DNA of 64,000 nt from [Bacteroides] pectinophilus (GCA_025146925.1 CP102260.1:2035389-2099388), one strand, 5' to 3'. Positions 54,190 through 64,000 are shown, counted from the stretch's first letter. The notes: a model not told the origin generated them from the sequence alone. Translations and numbers: made by a program.

Positions 54190-56316
54190 CTAATTATTTT
54201 TCTTTTTATTCTCTTCCTCAAGCCTCTCCTCAAGCATCTTCTGGTGCTCACGAAGCCTTCTTGCAGCCTGCGGGTTGACCTCCATAAGGTGTTCGGCTAT
54301 CTCATGACGCCTCTGTTCGATAATATGTGCAATTGTTGTCTCGTTATTATGCACACGCTTTGCAAGCTCTGATGCATGAAGCTCCAATCTTCTCAACAGC
54401 TCATCTTCATCTATTGAACCAAGTCCTCCCCAGATATGGGCATGTCCGATTGCCTCATTAATAAGCTCTCTCGTTCCTGCTTCAATCTCCGTAACATCTG
54501 TAATATTTTCAATTATTTCTTTAACATCCTCTTCCATACGCGCAGGTGCAAATTCACCAAATGCCCACTCATATTCATCAAGCGATTCTTCCTGCTCTGA
54601 CTTAAAATGTCCTGACATCTGCGGCTGGCGTACATTCTGGTCAACACCTTCAAGATGGTACGGCTTTTCATATCCTGCATCCAGAAGGGCAAGTGTTATT
54701 GTTCTTCTTACAAATCCTTCCTCTATGAGCTCCGAATATCCCAGCTGGCGCAGCTGGTCATTCACTGCCGCAATATGTTCTGCCATATACAGCTTAATTC
54801 CACGCTTTGCAAGGCTTCTGTACAATGATTCAAGTCTGTCCGCAGCAGTTATATCTATACTGCTTACTCCTGACGCATCTATTATAACACACTTTGTATC
54901 CGGTTTGACGGCATCCTCTATATCCTGCTGAAGCACACTTACATTGGCAAAAAACAGGTTACTGCTGAATTTGTATATAACTACGTTAGCAACCGGATAT
55001 GCATTGCTGTTCCTTTTCAAATCATAGAAATTACGATGTCCCGGAACCATTCCAAGAAATGTTCTCGGCGGTTTGGATGCTCTAAGCACAACCTGTGCAA
55101 AAGACAAAACTATCCCAACAACAACTCCGTATATAGTTCCGAGCAGCAGAACACTTCCGAATGCCGCCATGAATATCCAGAATTCCGAACGGCTCACCTT
55201 AAAAAGGCGTATGGCAAGCTCTCCTTCAACAACACTCATAAGTGCACTTATAACTATCGCAGTAAGAACAGGCACCGGAAGGAACCCGATAAATCCCGTT
55301 CCAAACATCAAAAGAATAGCAAGCAGTGCCGCCGCAATAAGTGACATCATCTGTGTTCTGCCACCGAACTGTTCTCCCATCGCAGTTCTCGATACGCTTC
55401 CGTTAACAGGACAGCATCCCATTAATGACGCAGTAATATTCCCCGCTGCACATGCAAGTATCTCACTGTTATCATCAAGCTTATATCCGTTACGGAATGC
55501 GAAGTTATTCTCCGCAAGCAAAGTCTCCGCCATAACAACTACCGCAACCGTTATACTTGTTCCAAGACATGATATAACATCCACAGATGCAAAATCAGGC
55601 AGTGAAGGAGCAGGAATACCCGGCTCCACCGAAGCCAGCAGTGCAACTCCATAATCCGTAATATTGGTATAATATGTAAGCAATGCACCTGCTGCCATCA
55701 TTACTATCGCCATTGGAAATCTTGGAAACAGCTTCTTGGATACCAGTATTATTGCAAGCGTCATACATCCAAGCAGCACCGACATCCAGCTTATATTCTG
55801 TGCTGCCTTAATAATGTATCCTAAAAGTTCAAACAGCTCTCCGTGTCCTGCGCTTCCTCCCATAATCTTAGGAATCTGCATAAGAATAATCGTAACCGCA
55901 ATTCCGCTTATAAATCCCCCCATTACAGGTGTCGATATAAAGCCAACTACCCTGCCTGCCTTAATTATATAGAATAAAAGCAGCCACATTCCCGTAAGGA
56001 AGGCAATCACAGGCACAACAGCCGCAGCTTCTTTGGAGCCGGACATTATCCCCATCGCAGTAACAGAGCTGCCTACAATTGCCGCAGGTGCGGCATCCAC
56101 GCCAAAGATAAACTGCTTTGATGTAGAGAACATTGCAAACATAATAAGCGGCAGTATAGAACCATACAGTCCGTATACTGCGCTTAAGCCTGATATCTGT
56201 GCATATCCCATTGATATCGGGATTGTCATTGCCGCGATAATAAGCCCGGCAAATGCATCCTTTTTTAAATATTCTGCTTTGTAACCTTTAATTGTTGGAA
56301 ATATTGATATTTTCAT
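54190..56316 (-). CDS. SulP-family anion permease with STAS domain and long charged tail
   Basis: 708 residues from the ATG behind GGGAG. About twelve membrane helices with the SulP core (LKKDAFAGLIIAAMTIPISMGYAQISGLSAVYGLYGS), then a STAS domain at ~430-540 (VLQQDIEDAVKPDTKCVIIDASGVSSIDITAADRLESLYRSLAKRGIKLYMA). The last ~150 residues form an acidic region and a predicted coiled coil (EQRRHEIAEHLMEVNPQAARRLREHQKMLEERLEEENKKK), which is unusual for the family. It carries sulfate, bicarbonate or another anion. It overlaps the end of the ppk gene by 29 bases. Confidence 0.9.
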   Translation of the reverse strand: MKISIFPTIKGYKAEYLKKDAFAGLIIAAMTIPISMGYAQISGLSAVYGLYGSILPLIMFAMFSTSKQFIFGVDAAPAAIVGSSVTAMGIMSGSKEAAAVVPVIAFLTGMWLLLFYIIKAGRVVGFISTPVMGGFISGIAVTIILMQIPKIMGGSAGHGELFELLGYIIKAAQNISWMSVLLGCMTLAIILVSKKLFPRFPMAIVMMAAGALLTYYTNITDYGVALLASVEPGIPAPSLPDFASVDVISCLGTSITVAVVVMAETLLAENNFAFRNGYKLDDNSEILACAAGNITASLMGCCPVNGSVSRTAMGEQFGGRTQMMSLIAAALLAILLMFGTGFIGFLPVPVLTAIVISALMSVVEGELAIRLFKVSRSEFWIFMAAFGSVLLLGTIYGVVVGIVLSFAQVVLRASKPPRTFLGMVPGHRNFYDLKRNSNAYPVANVVIYKFSSNLFFANVSVLQQDIEDAVKPDTKCVIIDASGVSSIDITAADRLESLYRSLAKRGIKLYMAEHIAAVNDQLRQLGYSELIEEGFVRRTITLALLDAGYEKPYHLEGVDQNVRQPQMSGHFKSEQEESLDEYEWAFGEFAPARMEEDVKEIIENITDVTEIEAGTRELINEAIGHAHIWGGLGSIDEDELLRRLELHASELAKRVHNNETTIAHIIEQRRHEIAEHLMEVNPQAARRLREHQKMLEERLEEENKKKNN

Positions 56317-58375
56317 TAAGCTCCCTATGATTTGCATTATCATAGGCCATTCTGAAGAGCTCCTCCTGAGAATTATAAGCAGTATCTCCCGTTGTTACAT
56401 GATGATAGCTTCCGTCAGGCATCTGCTCCCTCGCCTTGACATTGTCACTCAAAAGGCTTATGAACAGTTCCCTGATTCTTAACTTTATCATGTCATCAAT
56501 AATCGGGACCGCGACTTCTACCCTCCTGACGGTATTACGCGTCATGAAATCTGCGGAAGCTATATATATCTGCTCTCTCTCTCCTTCGCCGAATATATAT
56601 ATTCTTGAATGTTCAAGATAACGCCCCACTATACTTATAACTCTTATATTATCCGTATATCCGGGAACACCTGCATTAAGACAGCATATACCGCGTATTA
56701 CCATCTCGACTGTTACACCTGCCTGTGATGCCTCAATCAGCTTGTCTATTATCTTTCTATCAGTAAGAGAATTCAGCTTCAGCCCTATATATGCTTTTCT
56801 GCCGCTTTTTGCAATCTCTGTCTCTCTGTCTATCAGTGCAATTACCTTGTTCTGAAGACAATTCGGAGCAACCATGAGGACTGACGTCTCATCAACCGTA
56901 TCGCCAAGCGCCAGTGCCTGGAATACATTGGCAGCGTCCCTTGCTATATCCTCATTCGTCGTGACCAGTGATAAATCTGTATATATTCTTGATGTTGTCT
57001 CGTTATAATTACCTGTGCCTATCTGTGTAATGTATGTTATCTTACCATTACATCTTCTTGTTATCTGGCAGAGCTTTGAATGTACCTTAAGCCCGTCCAG
57101 CCCATATATCACATGGCATCCTGCATCTTCAAGCCTTCTTGACCATTCGATATTGTTCTCTTCATCAAAGCGGGCCTTAAGTTCAACAAGCACATCTACC
57201 TGCTTGCCGTTCTCTGCTGCCTCTATAAGGCTTTCTACAACTTTGCTGTGTTTTGCAAGTCTGTATAATGTCATCCTGATTGACACTACATCCGGACTCT
57301 CCGCAGCCTCATGCAGCATGTTAAGAAACGGTGTTATGCTCTCAAACGGAAAAGACAGTAGCACATCCTGGTTCATAACCTTATCAAGCAGCCTTTCTCC
57401 CGGTTCAAGAGCCTGAGGCCTCTGCGGAACACGCTTCGGATAAAACAGTTCAGGTCTGCTGTGCAGCCTGTCCTTAATTATTGAGAAAAATGAGAAGTCG
57501 AGCGGACTCTTATATAAAAATACCTGTTTTTCATTTATTCCAAGCTGCTCACATACGCTCTGAATACATTTTTCGTCCATTTCCCTGCTTATCTCAAGCC
57601 TTACAGGACATAGCTTTCTTCTGAGCTTAACAACCTCTGCCATATGCTCTCGATAATTAAGATCCTCGTCATATATGCTGTCTGCGTCTATATCAGCATT
57701 ACGTGTTACTCTTATCAGTGCCTTGGACTGAATTTTATATTTTTCAAATACCTTTGGAAGAAAATGCAGTATACACTCCTCAGTAAGCATAAAGCTGTCC
57801 GGTCTTGACGGTATCTCTATCATTCTCTCAAAGACGCCCGAATTACATGGAATTATTCCTATCTTGCCTTTGTCATTCTTCGTGCCAAGAAGCGCAATTG
57901 CATACAATCCTTTATTGACGAGGAAAGGAAATGGCTGCTTTTTACCTACTACAATCGTAGAAAGAAGCGGCAGTATCTCCTGTGTAAAGTACCTTTCAAG
58001 GAAATCCTGCTCCTGCTCTGTAAGCTCCTGATATCTTACGAGTGTAATTCCTTCACGGCGTACCACATCCATCAGGTCAGCATATATCATATCCTTCTTT
58101 GCCGTAAGACGTCTTGTCTCATCCAGGACAGCATTAATCTGTTCCTTAGCCGTCATCTGCGTCTTATTCTCGCGCACCTCATTCTTAAGAAGTGTCATAT
58201 CATGAAGAGATCCTACTCTCACCATATAGAATTCATCCAGATTGCTCTGGAATATTGACAGGAAGCCCAGCCTCTCACACAATGGATTGTCTGTATCCTC
58301 AGCTTCCTCAAGCACTCTTTCGTTAAATTTGAGCCATGACAGCTCCCTGTTCTGATAGCATCTGATATCTTCCAT
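56288..58375 (-). CDS. ppk: Polyphosphate kinase 1 (first copy)
   Basis: 695 residues from the ATG preceded by GAGGTG. The PPK1 N domain (CYQNRELSWLKFNERVLEEA), head domain, and C1/C2 phospholipase-D-like domains are in order. Active-site features include GLKVHSKLCQITRR, IGTGNYNETTS and EHSRIYIFGEG with the second His. It makes polyphosphate from ATP. It is clearly diverged from the second copy at 60,070-62,190. Confidence 0.95.
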   Translation of the reverse strand: MEDIRCYQNRELSWLKFNERVLEEAEDTDNPLCERLGFLSIFQSNLDEFYMVRVGSLHDMTLLKNEVRENKTQMTAKEQINAVLDETRRLTAKKDMIYADLMDVVRREGITLVRYQELTEQEQDFLERYFTQEILPLLSTIVVGKKQPFPFLVNKGLYAIALLGTKNDKGKIGIIPCNSGVFERMIEIPSRPDSFMLTEECILHFLPKVFEKYKIQSKALIRVTRNADIDADSIYDEDLNYREHMAEVVKLRRKLCPVRLEISREMDEKCIQSVCEQLGINEKQVFLYKSPLDFSFFSIIKDRLHSRPELFYPKRVPQRPQALEPGERLLDKVMNQDVLLSFPFESITPFLNMLHEAAESPDVVSIRMTLYRLAKHSKVVESLIEAAENGKQVDVLVELKARFDEENNIEWSRRLEDAGCHVIYGLDGLKVHSKLCQITRRCNGKITYITQIGTGNYNETTSRIYTDLSLVTTNEDIARDAANVFQALALGDTVDETSVLMVAPNCLQNKVIALIDRETEIAKSGRKAYIGLKLNSLTDRKIIDKLIEASQAGVTVEMVIRGICCLNAGVPGYTDNIRVISIVGRYLEHSRIYIFGEGEREQIYIASADFMTRNTVRRVEVAVPIIDDMIKLRIRELFISLLSDNVKAREQMPDGSYHHVTTGDTAYNSQEELFRMAYDNANHRELNENINISNN

Positions 58376-58540
58376 TGTACACCTCGCATAATTATTTATG
58401 CATAAGTATATAGTATTCACATATTCCGGAATATCCTGCTATCGTAAACGTAATGTAAAATTACCGTAAATTTAGGAAACTACATGCTGTGTATCTGCTG
58501 TATCTGCTGCATCTGCATCATATGCCGCATAATATTGCAA

Positions 58541-60025
58541 TCACGCCTTATGTGCGCAGAAAAAGCCGCTGAATTCATTAAACTTGTTCTCCTCATGCTT
58601 GAGCATCATCACAACAGCATCATTATGTCTGAATGTTATCTGGATAATTATATTGCCTACACATTCATCAATAATCTGTGCATTAATAAGAAGTGTATCC
58701 CTTCCTGTCCATCCGGCAGATGACGCAGCAGTATACTCCTTACCATCATCAGGTATTCCGCATTCAATATTATAGTTCATACCGAATGGCAGGCTTATAT
58801 CCATTCCGGCAATATCAAGCCTGAGCATTCCAAAATCATCCCTGAACTCTATATCGAATCCATTGAACTGTATGTCGTTATCATCGACGGCATACTGACC
58901 GCTTATATTCTTCATTCCGCCTGTATATTTATTTACCTCATCACCTGTACATTCATTTTTTACAGATGCAAGCTTTCTTCCTGCAAAGAATGTTTCATAC
59001 TCTTTGCGACGGTTATCTGTAAGCGGCTCAAGCTCTCCGTCACCTGCATTATCATATATCTCATCCCAGAACGCATCATATATCTCCTGCGTTCCATCTT
59101 TGACTGCCTGCGTATCGGCAGTTGTCACATATATTATGTCCTTATCTGGAATATATACCGCATACTGACCGCCCATTCCGTAACATGCATAGCCACCGTG
59201 TCTTGTCATCCAGAACTGATATCCGTATCCGAAGCTCTCCTCGTATGTTGCTGCCTTTGCCGTTGTTGAAATCTGTTTTGAAGTTGCCTCTTTAAGATAT
59301 TCTCCCGGAAGCAGCTGCTTTCCGTCATATACGCCTCCTGACGCAACCACGCTCATAACAGCCAGAAGATCTCTCGGAGTACACATAAGTCCGGAACCTC
59401 CGAGCGTATTGCCCACAGGGTCTTTAACAGCGTATGCATCCTTAGAAAATCCTATCTCATCCAGGAAAATACTCCTCAGATAATCAAGCATTGTCATACC
59501 CGTCAGCTTTTCCACAAGAGCCGCAAGCGTATGCGATGCTGACGTATCATATGAGAAGCATGTACCCGGTATATGATTAGGATGTGCAATAAAAAATGTC
59601 TTCACCCAGTCATCCATATCAAACTGTTTGTATGTAGTCTTATCATACGGTGATGCCATTCTCAGCATATCCCTGATGGTTGTCATTGCAAGCAGCGGAT
59701 GTGCACCGCTTTTTGGAAGCTTATCCGCAAAATAGTCTGTTATCTTATCATCCAGCGATATCTTTCCTTCACGGACCAGGCAGCCTATTGCTATAGATGT
59801 AAAGCTTTTTGTTATTGAGAACATCCTATGCATCGTATTACGGTCATATGGTGCGTAGTACACTTCGCTTACCAGCCTGCCATGTCTCATAAGAAGAAAT
59901 GAGTGTAACGGTATGTGTTTGTTCTCAAGCCTTGTAAGAAATCTCTTAACTGAATCAGTAGATATCCCCTCCTGTTCAGGTGTAGATAATACAAATCCGC
60001 TTCTGTTATCTGCCATGATATTCAT
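58541..60025 (-). CDS. Serine hydrolase (beta-lactamase/class C-like)
   Basis: 494 residues without a signal peptide. The catalytic SxxK is in FSITKSFTSIAIG near residue 71, followed by the Tyr-containing loop FSYDTSASHTLAALVEKLTG and a late GYGYQFWMTRHGGYACYGMGGQ segment. These define the beta-lactamase-related serine hydrolases, which include esterases and peptidases. The C-terminal ~130 residues are a separate beta-rich domain. It lies between the two ppk genes, and its role there is unknown. Confidence 0.88.
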   Translation of the reverse strand: MNIMADNRSGFVLSTPEQEGISTDSVKRFLTRLENKHIPLHSFLLMRHGRLVSEVYYAPYDRNTMHRMFSITKSFTSIAIGCLVREGKISLDDKITDYFADKLPKSGAHPLLAMTTIRDMLRMASPYDKTTYKQFDMDDWVKTFFIAHPNHIPGTCFSYDTSASHTLAALVEKLTGMTMLDYLRSIFLDEIGFSKDAYAVKDPVGNTLGGSGLMCTPRDLLAVMSVVASGGVYDGKQLLPGEYLKEATSKQISTTAKAATYEESFGYGYQFWMTRHGGYACYGMGGQYAVYIPDKDIIYVTTADTQAVKDGTQEIYDAFWDEIYDNAGDGELEPLTDNRRKEYETFFAGRKLASVKNECTGDEVNKYTGGMKNISGQYAVDDNDIQFNGFDIEFRDDFGMLRLDIAGMDISLPFGMNYNIECGIPDDGKEYTAASSAGWTGRDTLLINAQIIDECVGNIIIQITFRHNDAVVMMLKHEENKFNEFSGFFCAHKA

Positions 60026-60069
60026 TATTACTCTTTAAGCCTCCTGCGTTCTATATATGTAATTATTAA

Positions 60070-62190
60070 TCATTCTTTCCCCATTCTCGGTTTGAATGTC
60101 CTTGTCTTACGTCCCTTACTAATCTCACTGTTTCTCCGGATTGCTTCTTCACAGAATATCTCCTGTGCGTTAATAACTTCCTTCCGGCCTCTTCTGTCGA
60201 TTTTTTCATAGGAACCGTCAGGCTGCATTATATGCGCTTTTTCATTATCGGCAAGCTGTATCTCAAGAACATGAAGTACCTTTTTCTTAAGCTCTTCATC
60301 CTCAACCGGGAACATAATCTCAACTCTCTTGTCCAGATTACGCGGCATCCAGTCTGCACTTGCCATATAAACTTCCCAGTTACCGCCATTCTCGAAGTAG
60401 AATATTCTGGCATGCTCAAGAAAATTACCCACTATCGACCTTACTGTTATATTCTCGCTTAAGCCCTTTATACCAGGCTTGAGGCAGCATATACCTCTGA
60501 CAATAAGCTCTATCTTAACTCCGGCGCATGACGCCTCATACAGCTTCTCTATGATTTCTTTGTCGCAAAGCGAATTCATCTTAGCCATTATGTGCGCCTG
60601 TGAGCCATCTTTTGCATTCTGTATCTCTCTGTCAATAAGCCTCATAAATCTTCCACGCAGCCACAGAGGTGCAAGAGCAAGCTTATTCCATCTTATCGGT
60701 TCGGAATATCCTGAAATCATATTGAATACAGCGGTCGCATCCTCACCAATCTGGTTGGCACACGTAAGCAAACCAAGGTCCGTATACAGCTTGGCAGTTG
60801 AATCATTGTAGTTACCTGTTCCAAGATGCACATATCTGCGTATACCATCCTCTTCGCGCCTTACAACAAGTGTAATCTTGCAATGCGTCTTAAGTCCCAT
60901 AAGTCCGTATATTACGTGGCATCCTGCTTTTTCAAGCTTCTTTGCCCATATTATATTATTCTCTTCATCAAATCTAGCCTTAAGCTCTACAAGGACCGTA
61001 ACCTGCTTGCCACTTTCCGCCGCCTCTGCAAGGGATGCTATTATAGGTGAATTACCGCTGACACGATACAGCGTCTGCTTGATTGCCAGTACCTTATCAT
61101 CCTTTGCTGCCTGTCTCACAAAATCAACAACATGCTCAAACGAATCATACGGATGGTGAAGCAGTATGTCATGCTCTCTGATTCTTGCAAATATGTCTGC
61201 GTCATCCATAAGCTCCGGAAGCTGCTGCGGCGTATACTTCGGATGTTTCAGATGCTCGAATCCGTCAAGTCCGTATACCTTCATAAGAAATGTCAGATCA
61301 AGCGGACCATTTATATAATAAATGTCATCATCCGCAATATTAAGATTCTTCTTCAGGATCTTAATGAGCCTTTTATCCATGTCATCCTGAACTTCAAGCT
61401 TGATTGCCTCGCCCCACTGTCTTTTCTTAATCTGTCTCTGAATCTCCTGCAAGAGATCTGCAACCTCTTCCTCATCAATCTCAAAATCAGCATTACGCAT
61501 AATTCTGTATGGATGCGTTGCTATTACATGATAGTTAAGATAAAGCTTCTGGATATTCTTCTCAATAATCTCTTCAAGCAGAATAACCATTCTCTTATTC
61601 TTTTCAGATGAAGGAATCTCCACAATTCTCGGAAGCACCGACGGTACCTGGACCGTTGCAAATTCAAGTTCCTTATCTCCGTTCTTTTTGCGCATAAGTG
61701 AAGCCAGATTCAGTGTCTTATTCCTTATAAGCGGAAACGGTCTTGATGAATCGACTGCCATCGGCGTGAGAACCGGATATATTTCATTCATAAAGTACTG
61801 GTCGACAAATTCATTCTGTTTTTCATCAAGCGCTTCATAGCTTTTTACAAAAATAAGATTATTTTTTTCAAGCTGCGGAATAAGCGATCTGTTAAGTGTT
61901 GAATACTGCAGATTAACAAATTCATGCTCTTTGCTGCTGATAAGCTCAAGCTGCTGCTTAGGTGTAAGACCTGCTATATCTTTTTTGTTATAGCCGGCAT
62001 TAACCATGTCATTAAGTGATGCAACACGTATCATTACAAATTCATCCAGATTGGATGACGTTATGCTTAAAAACTTCAGCCTTTCAAACAATGGAATACT
62101 CTTATCTCTTGCTTCTGCCAATACTCTTGAGTTAAATTCCATCCAGCTTAGTTCACGGTTAATAAAATTTCCTGAATCCGAATAATTCAT
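60070..62190 (-). CDS. ppk: Polyphosphate kinase 1 (second copy)
   Basis: 706 residues from the ATG behind GGAGGA. All PPK1 domains are present: FINRELSWMEFNSRVLAEARD, the PFPLIRNKTLNLA region, LKTHCKITLVVRRE, HLGTGNYNDST and EHARIFYFENGG. It follows ppx by 43 bases, so ppx and this gene likely form one transcript. Confidence 0.95.
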   Translation of the reverse strand: MNYSDSGNFINRELSWMEFNSRVLAEARDKSIPLFERLKFLSITSSNLDEFVMIRVASLNDMVNAGYNKKDIAGLTPKQQLELISSKEHEFVNLQYSTLNRSLIPQLEKNNLIFVKSYEALDEKQNEFVDQYFMNEIYPVLTPMAVDSSRPFPLIRNKTLNLASLMRKKNGDKELEFATVQVPSVLPRIVEIPSSEKNKRMVILLEEIIEKNIQKLYLNYHVIATHPYRIMRNADFEIDEEEVADLLQEIQRQIKKRQWGEAIKLEVQDDMDKRLIKILKKNLNIADDDIYYINGPLDLTFLMKVYGLDGFEHLKHPKYTPQQLPELMDDADIFARIREHDILLHHPYDSFEHVVDFVRQAAKDDKVLAIKQTLYRVSGNSPIIASLAEAAESGKQVTVLVELKARFDEENNIIWAKKLEKAGCHVIYGLMGLKTHCKITLVVRREEDGIRRYVHLGTGNYNDSTAKLYTDLGLLTCANQIGEDATAVFNMISGYSEPIRWNKLALAPLWLRGRFMRLIDREIQNAKDGSQAHIMAKMNSLCDKEIIEKLYEASCAGVKIELIVRGICCLKPGIKGLSENITVRSIVGNFLEHARIFYFENGGNWEVYMASADWMPRNLDKRVEIMFPVEDEELKKKVLHVLEIQLADNEKAHIMQPDGSYEKIDRRGRKEVINAQEIFCEEAIRRNSEISKGRKTRTFKPRMGKE

Positions 62191-62232
62191 ATCCTTCCTC
62201 CAATTCCACAGACGCTTAATGCACACACCTGG

Positions 62233-63735
62233 TTATCTTGTATTTTTGCGCTGTCTTAATACCGGTCTTACTCCATATATCTCCTCGAATAATTCTGTCT
62301 TTTCCTTAAACAATCCGTATTCCAGAGTTATATCCTCATAAGTTGATGTAGCAATTATAAGCTCGTCTCCCTCAAGTGATATCTTAAGGTCACTCATCTT
62401 CTGCTTGTGGCTTCTGTCAAGTGCGTTGGCAAGTCTTAACATTGCAGTAAGCTTCGACTGTGTCAGATTCATCTGCCTGTAATCAAAATCCCTTGTATTA
62501 TATTTTATTATCTTGGCAACTGTCTCACGTTCTTCATGCGATATACCTATAATCTCTGATGCCATAATTATATCATATCCGGCTTCTGACGGATACATAA
62601 GACTTACGAACTTGCCGCTGTCGTGCATAATTGCTGCAAGCTGCAATATAAGCCTCTCGCGCTCACCAAGGCCATGAAGCTTCTTCATTGCGTCAAATAT
62701 TCCAAGCGCTGCTTTCTCGACAAACCTGGTATGTGGAACATTGCACTGATAACGCTCTGCAATCTGTCTTGTTGCCGACAGAATATCATCATTAAAATTA
62801 TGCTTAAGCTTAATCAGCCTGCTCTTCTGTGCATAATCAACCGCAAGACCATCTCCAAGCTTTACATCCGGCATCCACAGCCTCTTTGCATCAGTGAATG
62901 CAAAAAGTCTTGCAAAAAGCATAAGTCCCGGTGTAACCAGGCTTGCATGTGTCTGCGGTATATCCAGCTGCTGTGCTATCTCATCCTCGCTCTTGCCGAT
63001 TATCCGGTCATATATACCGGCAAACTCCTTCTTTGTTACATACTTTTTGTCTTCTCCCGCAAGCTTGATATATGAAAGGTTCTCTCCCGTACCTACAATA
63101 TTAGTTACTTTATATCCTTCAAGAAATATCTTTGTAAATGTCTCCAGGTCATTATCAATATACTCCTCAAGTATACATCTGTACTTGTCTGCATTCTGTG
63201 CAAGACGTGCAAGCAGCTCTCTTACTCTTAACACTCCGAGCCTTATATTCTGTGTTGTTATTAGCTTTCCGTTATTAAAAAGCGTAATCTGTGCACTTCC
63301 CGAACCTATATCCGCAAGCAGTGTACATTCATTCATAGCCTGCTCAATTATCTCATCCTGCATTGAAAATGCTTTGTAACTTATAAACCTTTGCTCTGAA
63401 TTAGACAGAAGTTCAATATCAAGCCCCGTTCTTACCTTTACACGGTCAAGTACATTCTTTGAATTCACAGCCTCCCTTATGGCGCTTGTTGCACAGGCTC
63501 TGTATGCCTTAACCTTATATCCTTTCATTATATAGCTGAAATCATACAGAATACCACACAGCTTATCCACCATCTCAAAGCTTATCTTATCTTTGTTATA
63601 TGTGTCACGTCCAAGCTCAATAACGTGTGATATACGGTCAATCTCACGTATTCCTGTCTTGGGAGATATCTCGAATATCTTCAGTTCAATTTCATAAGAC
63701 CCGATACTTATTGCTGCAAATGTTGTTACAGACAT
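62233..63735 (-). CDS. ppx: Exopolyphosphatase (Ppx/GppA) with HD domain
   Basis: About 500 residues from the ATG after AAGGAG. The N-terminal ASKHA fold shows AAISIGSYEIELKIFEI, ACATSAIREAVN, SNSEQRFISYKAF and the phosphate loop LLADIGSGSAQITLF. The C-terminal half contains an HD-type domain (LILQLAAIMHDSGKFVSLMYP...EIIGISHEERETVAKIIKYN). Long Ppx proteins of this form hydrolyse polyphosphate and, in some species, pppGpp. With the ppk genes it sets polyphosphate turnover. Confidence 0.93.
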   Translation of the reverse strand: MSVTTFAAISIGSYEIELKIFEISPKTGIREIDRISHVIELGRDTYNKDKISFEMVDKLCGILYDFSYIMKGYKVKAYRACATSAIREAVNSKNVLDRVKVRTGLDIELLSNSEQRFISYKAFSMQDEIIEQAMNECTLLADIGSGSAQITLFNNGKLITTQNIRLGVLRVRELLARLAQNADKYRCILEEYIDNDLETFTKIFLEGYKVTNIVGTGENLSYIKLAGEDKKYVTKKEFAGIYDRIIGKSEDEIAQQLDIPQTHASLVTPGLMLFARLFAFTDAKRLWMPDVKLGDGLAVDYAQKSRLIKLKHNFNDDILSATRQIAERYQCNVPHTRFVEKAALGIFDAMKKLHGLGERERLILQLAAIMHDSGKFVSLMYPSEAGYDIIMASEIIGISHEERETVAKIIKYNTRDFDYRQMNLTQSKLTAMLRLANALDRSHKQKMSDLKISLEGDELIIATSTYEDITLEYGLFKEKTELFEEIYGVRPVLRQRKNTR

Positions 63736-63773
63736 CCTGTACACGCTCCTTCCCCACGCCGGTGTATTGTCTA

Positions 63774-64000
63774 TTAATAATTCCCCAGAAACTTAAGCTT
63801 ATTAGCTTCCTCCTGTATTCCGTGAAGTGCATTTATAACATTGGTGTCATCAATATTACCCATAAAATCAACAAAGAATCTGAACTCCCATTCTCTTCCC
63901 TCAATAGGTCTTGACTCTATCTTGGTCATGTTCAGTTCATTATATATGATATGGCTCAGCAGATTATACAATGCACCCGGTTTGTTATTCGTCTCAAAGC
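63774..64000 (-). CDS. pheA: Prephenate dehydratase, C-terminal ACT domain (partial)
   Basis: The last ~74 residues of a gene that begins beyond the right edge: FETNNKPGALYNLLSH, then NMTKIESRPIEGREWEFRFFVDF and a final LGNY. GALY and ESRP are the phenylalanine-binding motifs of the ACT regulatory domain, so the enzyme is likely feedback-inhibited by Phe. Whether the protein also has a chorismate mutase domain cannot be seen. Confidence 0.9.
   Translation of the reverse strand, partial: FETNNKPGALYNLLSHIIYNELNMTKIESRPIEGREWEFRFFVDFMGNIDDTNVINALHGIQEEANKLKFLGNY

Overview
The window is AT-rich DNA from a low-GC Gram-positive gut-type bacterium, most likely a Lachnospiraceae member (class Clostridia). 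The reasons are strong AGGAGG ribosome sites, sigma-A promoters with 17-bp spacers, a sortase-type surface protein, and Lachnospiraceae-like gene content such as two MATE exporters, GtrA/YfhO and a DUF134-NifX gene. I cannot name the species. No rRNA, tRNA or CRISPR array was seen.

Accessory part, 1 to about 21,858. A prophage-like element runs off the left edge and ends inside comEC, which it truncates. From its right end leftwards, all on the minus strand, it carries: a SymE-like toxin and a small HTH protein; a DNA-modification cluster (a fused N6-adenine/C5-cytosine methyltransferase, a LAGLIDADG-like protein, a PD-(D/E)XK-like protein, a small unknown and a GIY-YIG protein); a small gene behind a LexA-box promoter; a lysogeny-type block (XRE regulator, ImmA/IrrE metallopeptidase, second XRE regulator); and the start of a replication-type cluster (HTH regulator, DUF4406, two small proteins, DUF2800). 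Nested inside it is a second element of 10,135 bp (about 5,160 to 15,300), an integrative mobilizable element (IME). It splits the LexA-controlled gene: the N-terminal codons lie on the right, the C-terminal codons on the left, and they rejoin in frame across a 6-bp direct repeat. The IME encodes a tyrosine integrase, an XRE repressor with paired operators, an Xis-like protein, a putative oriT, a MobA/MobL relaxase, a pentanucleotide tandem repeat inside a terminator-like hairpin, a 1502-residue sortase-anchored surface protein and a DUF6061 protein.

Main discovery candidate. The surface protein contains a tandem duplication of about 360 residues. Each copy has a short hypervariable segment in which first and second codon bases differ while third bases are mostly kept. 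Each is followed by a nearly invariant tract and an identical hairpin with a GACA loop. This is the pattern expected of variable regions of a diversity-generating retroelement (DGR). No reverse transcriptase or template repeat is visible, so a DGR would have to act in trans.

Core part, about 21,860 to 64,000. The minus strand carries truncated comEC, a GerMN lipoprotein, an OmpR-type two-component system and comEA. The plus strand carries gtrA, yfhO-like, argH and a heterodimeric ABC exporter. Then follow clpB, a znuA-like pseudogene, a DUF134/NifX gene with a 3' frameshift, a kinase-like gene and a MATE exporter with a tandem-attenuator leader (possible guanidine-IV riboswitch). Next come a MoxR/vWA/leucine-rich-repeat group, a GntR-ABC operon divergent from a second GntR gene and a membrane-protein gene broken by an amber codon, another MATE exporter, a trigger-factor-like lipoprotein and infC-rpmI-rplT with its leader. 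The window ends with a SulP permease, a polyphosphate cluster (two ppk genes, a serine hydrolase, an HD-containing ppx) and the C-terminus of prephenate dehydratase.
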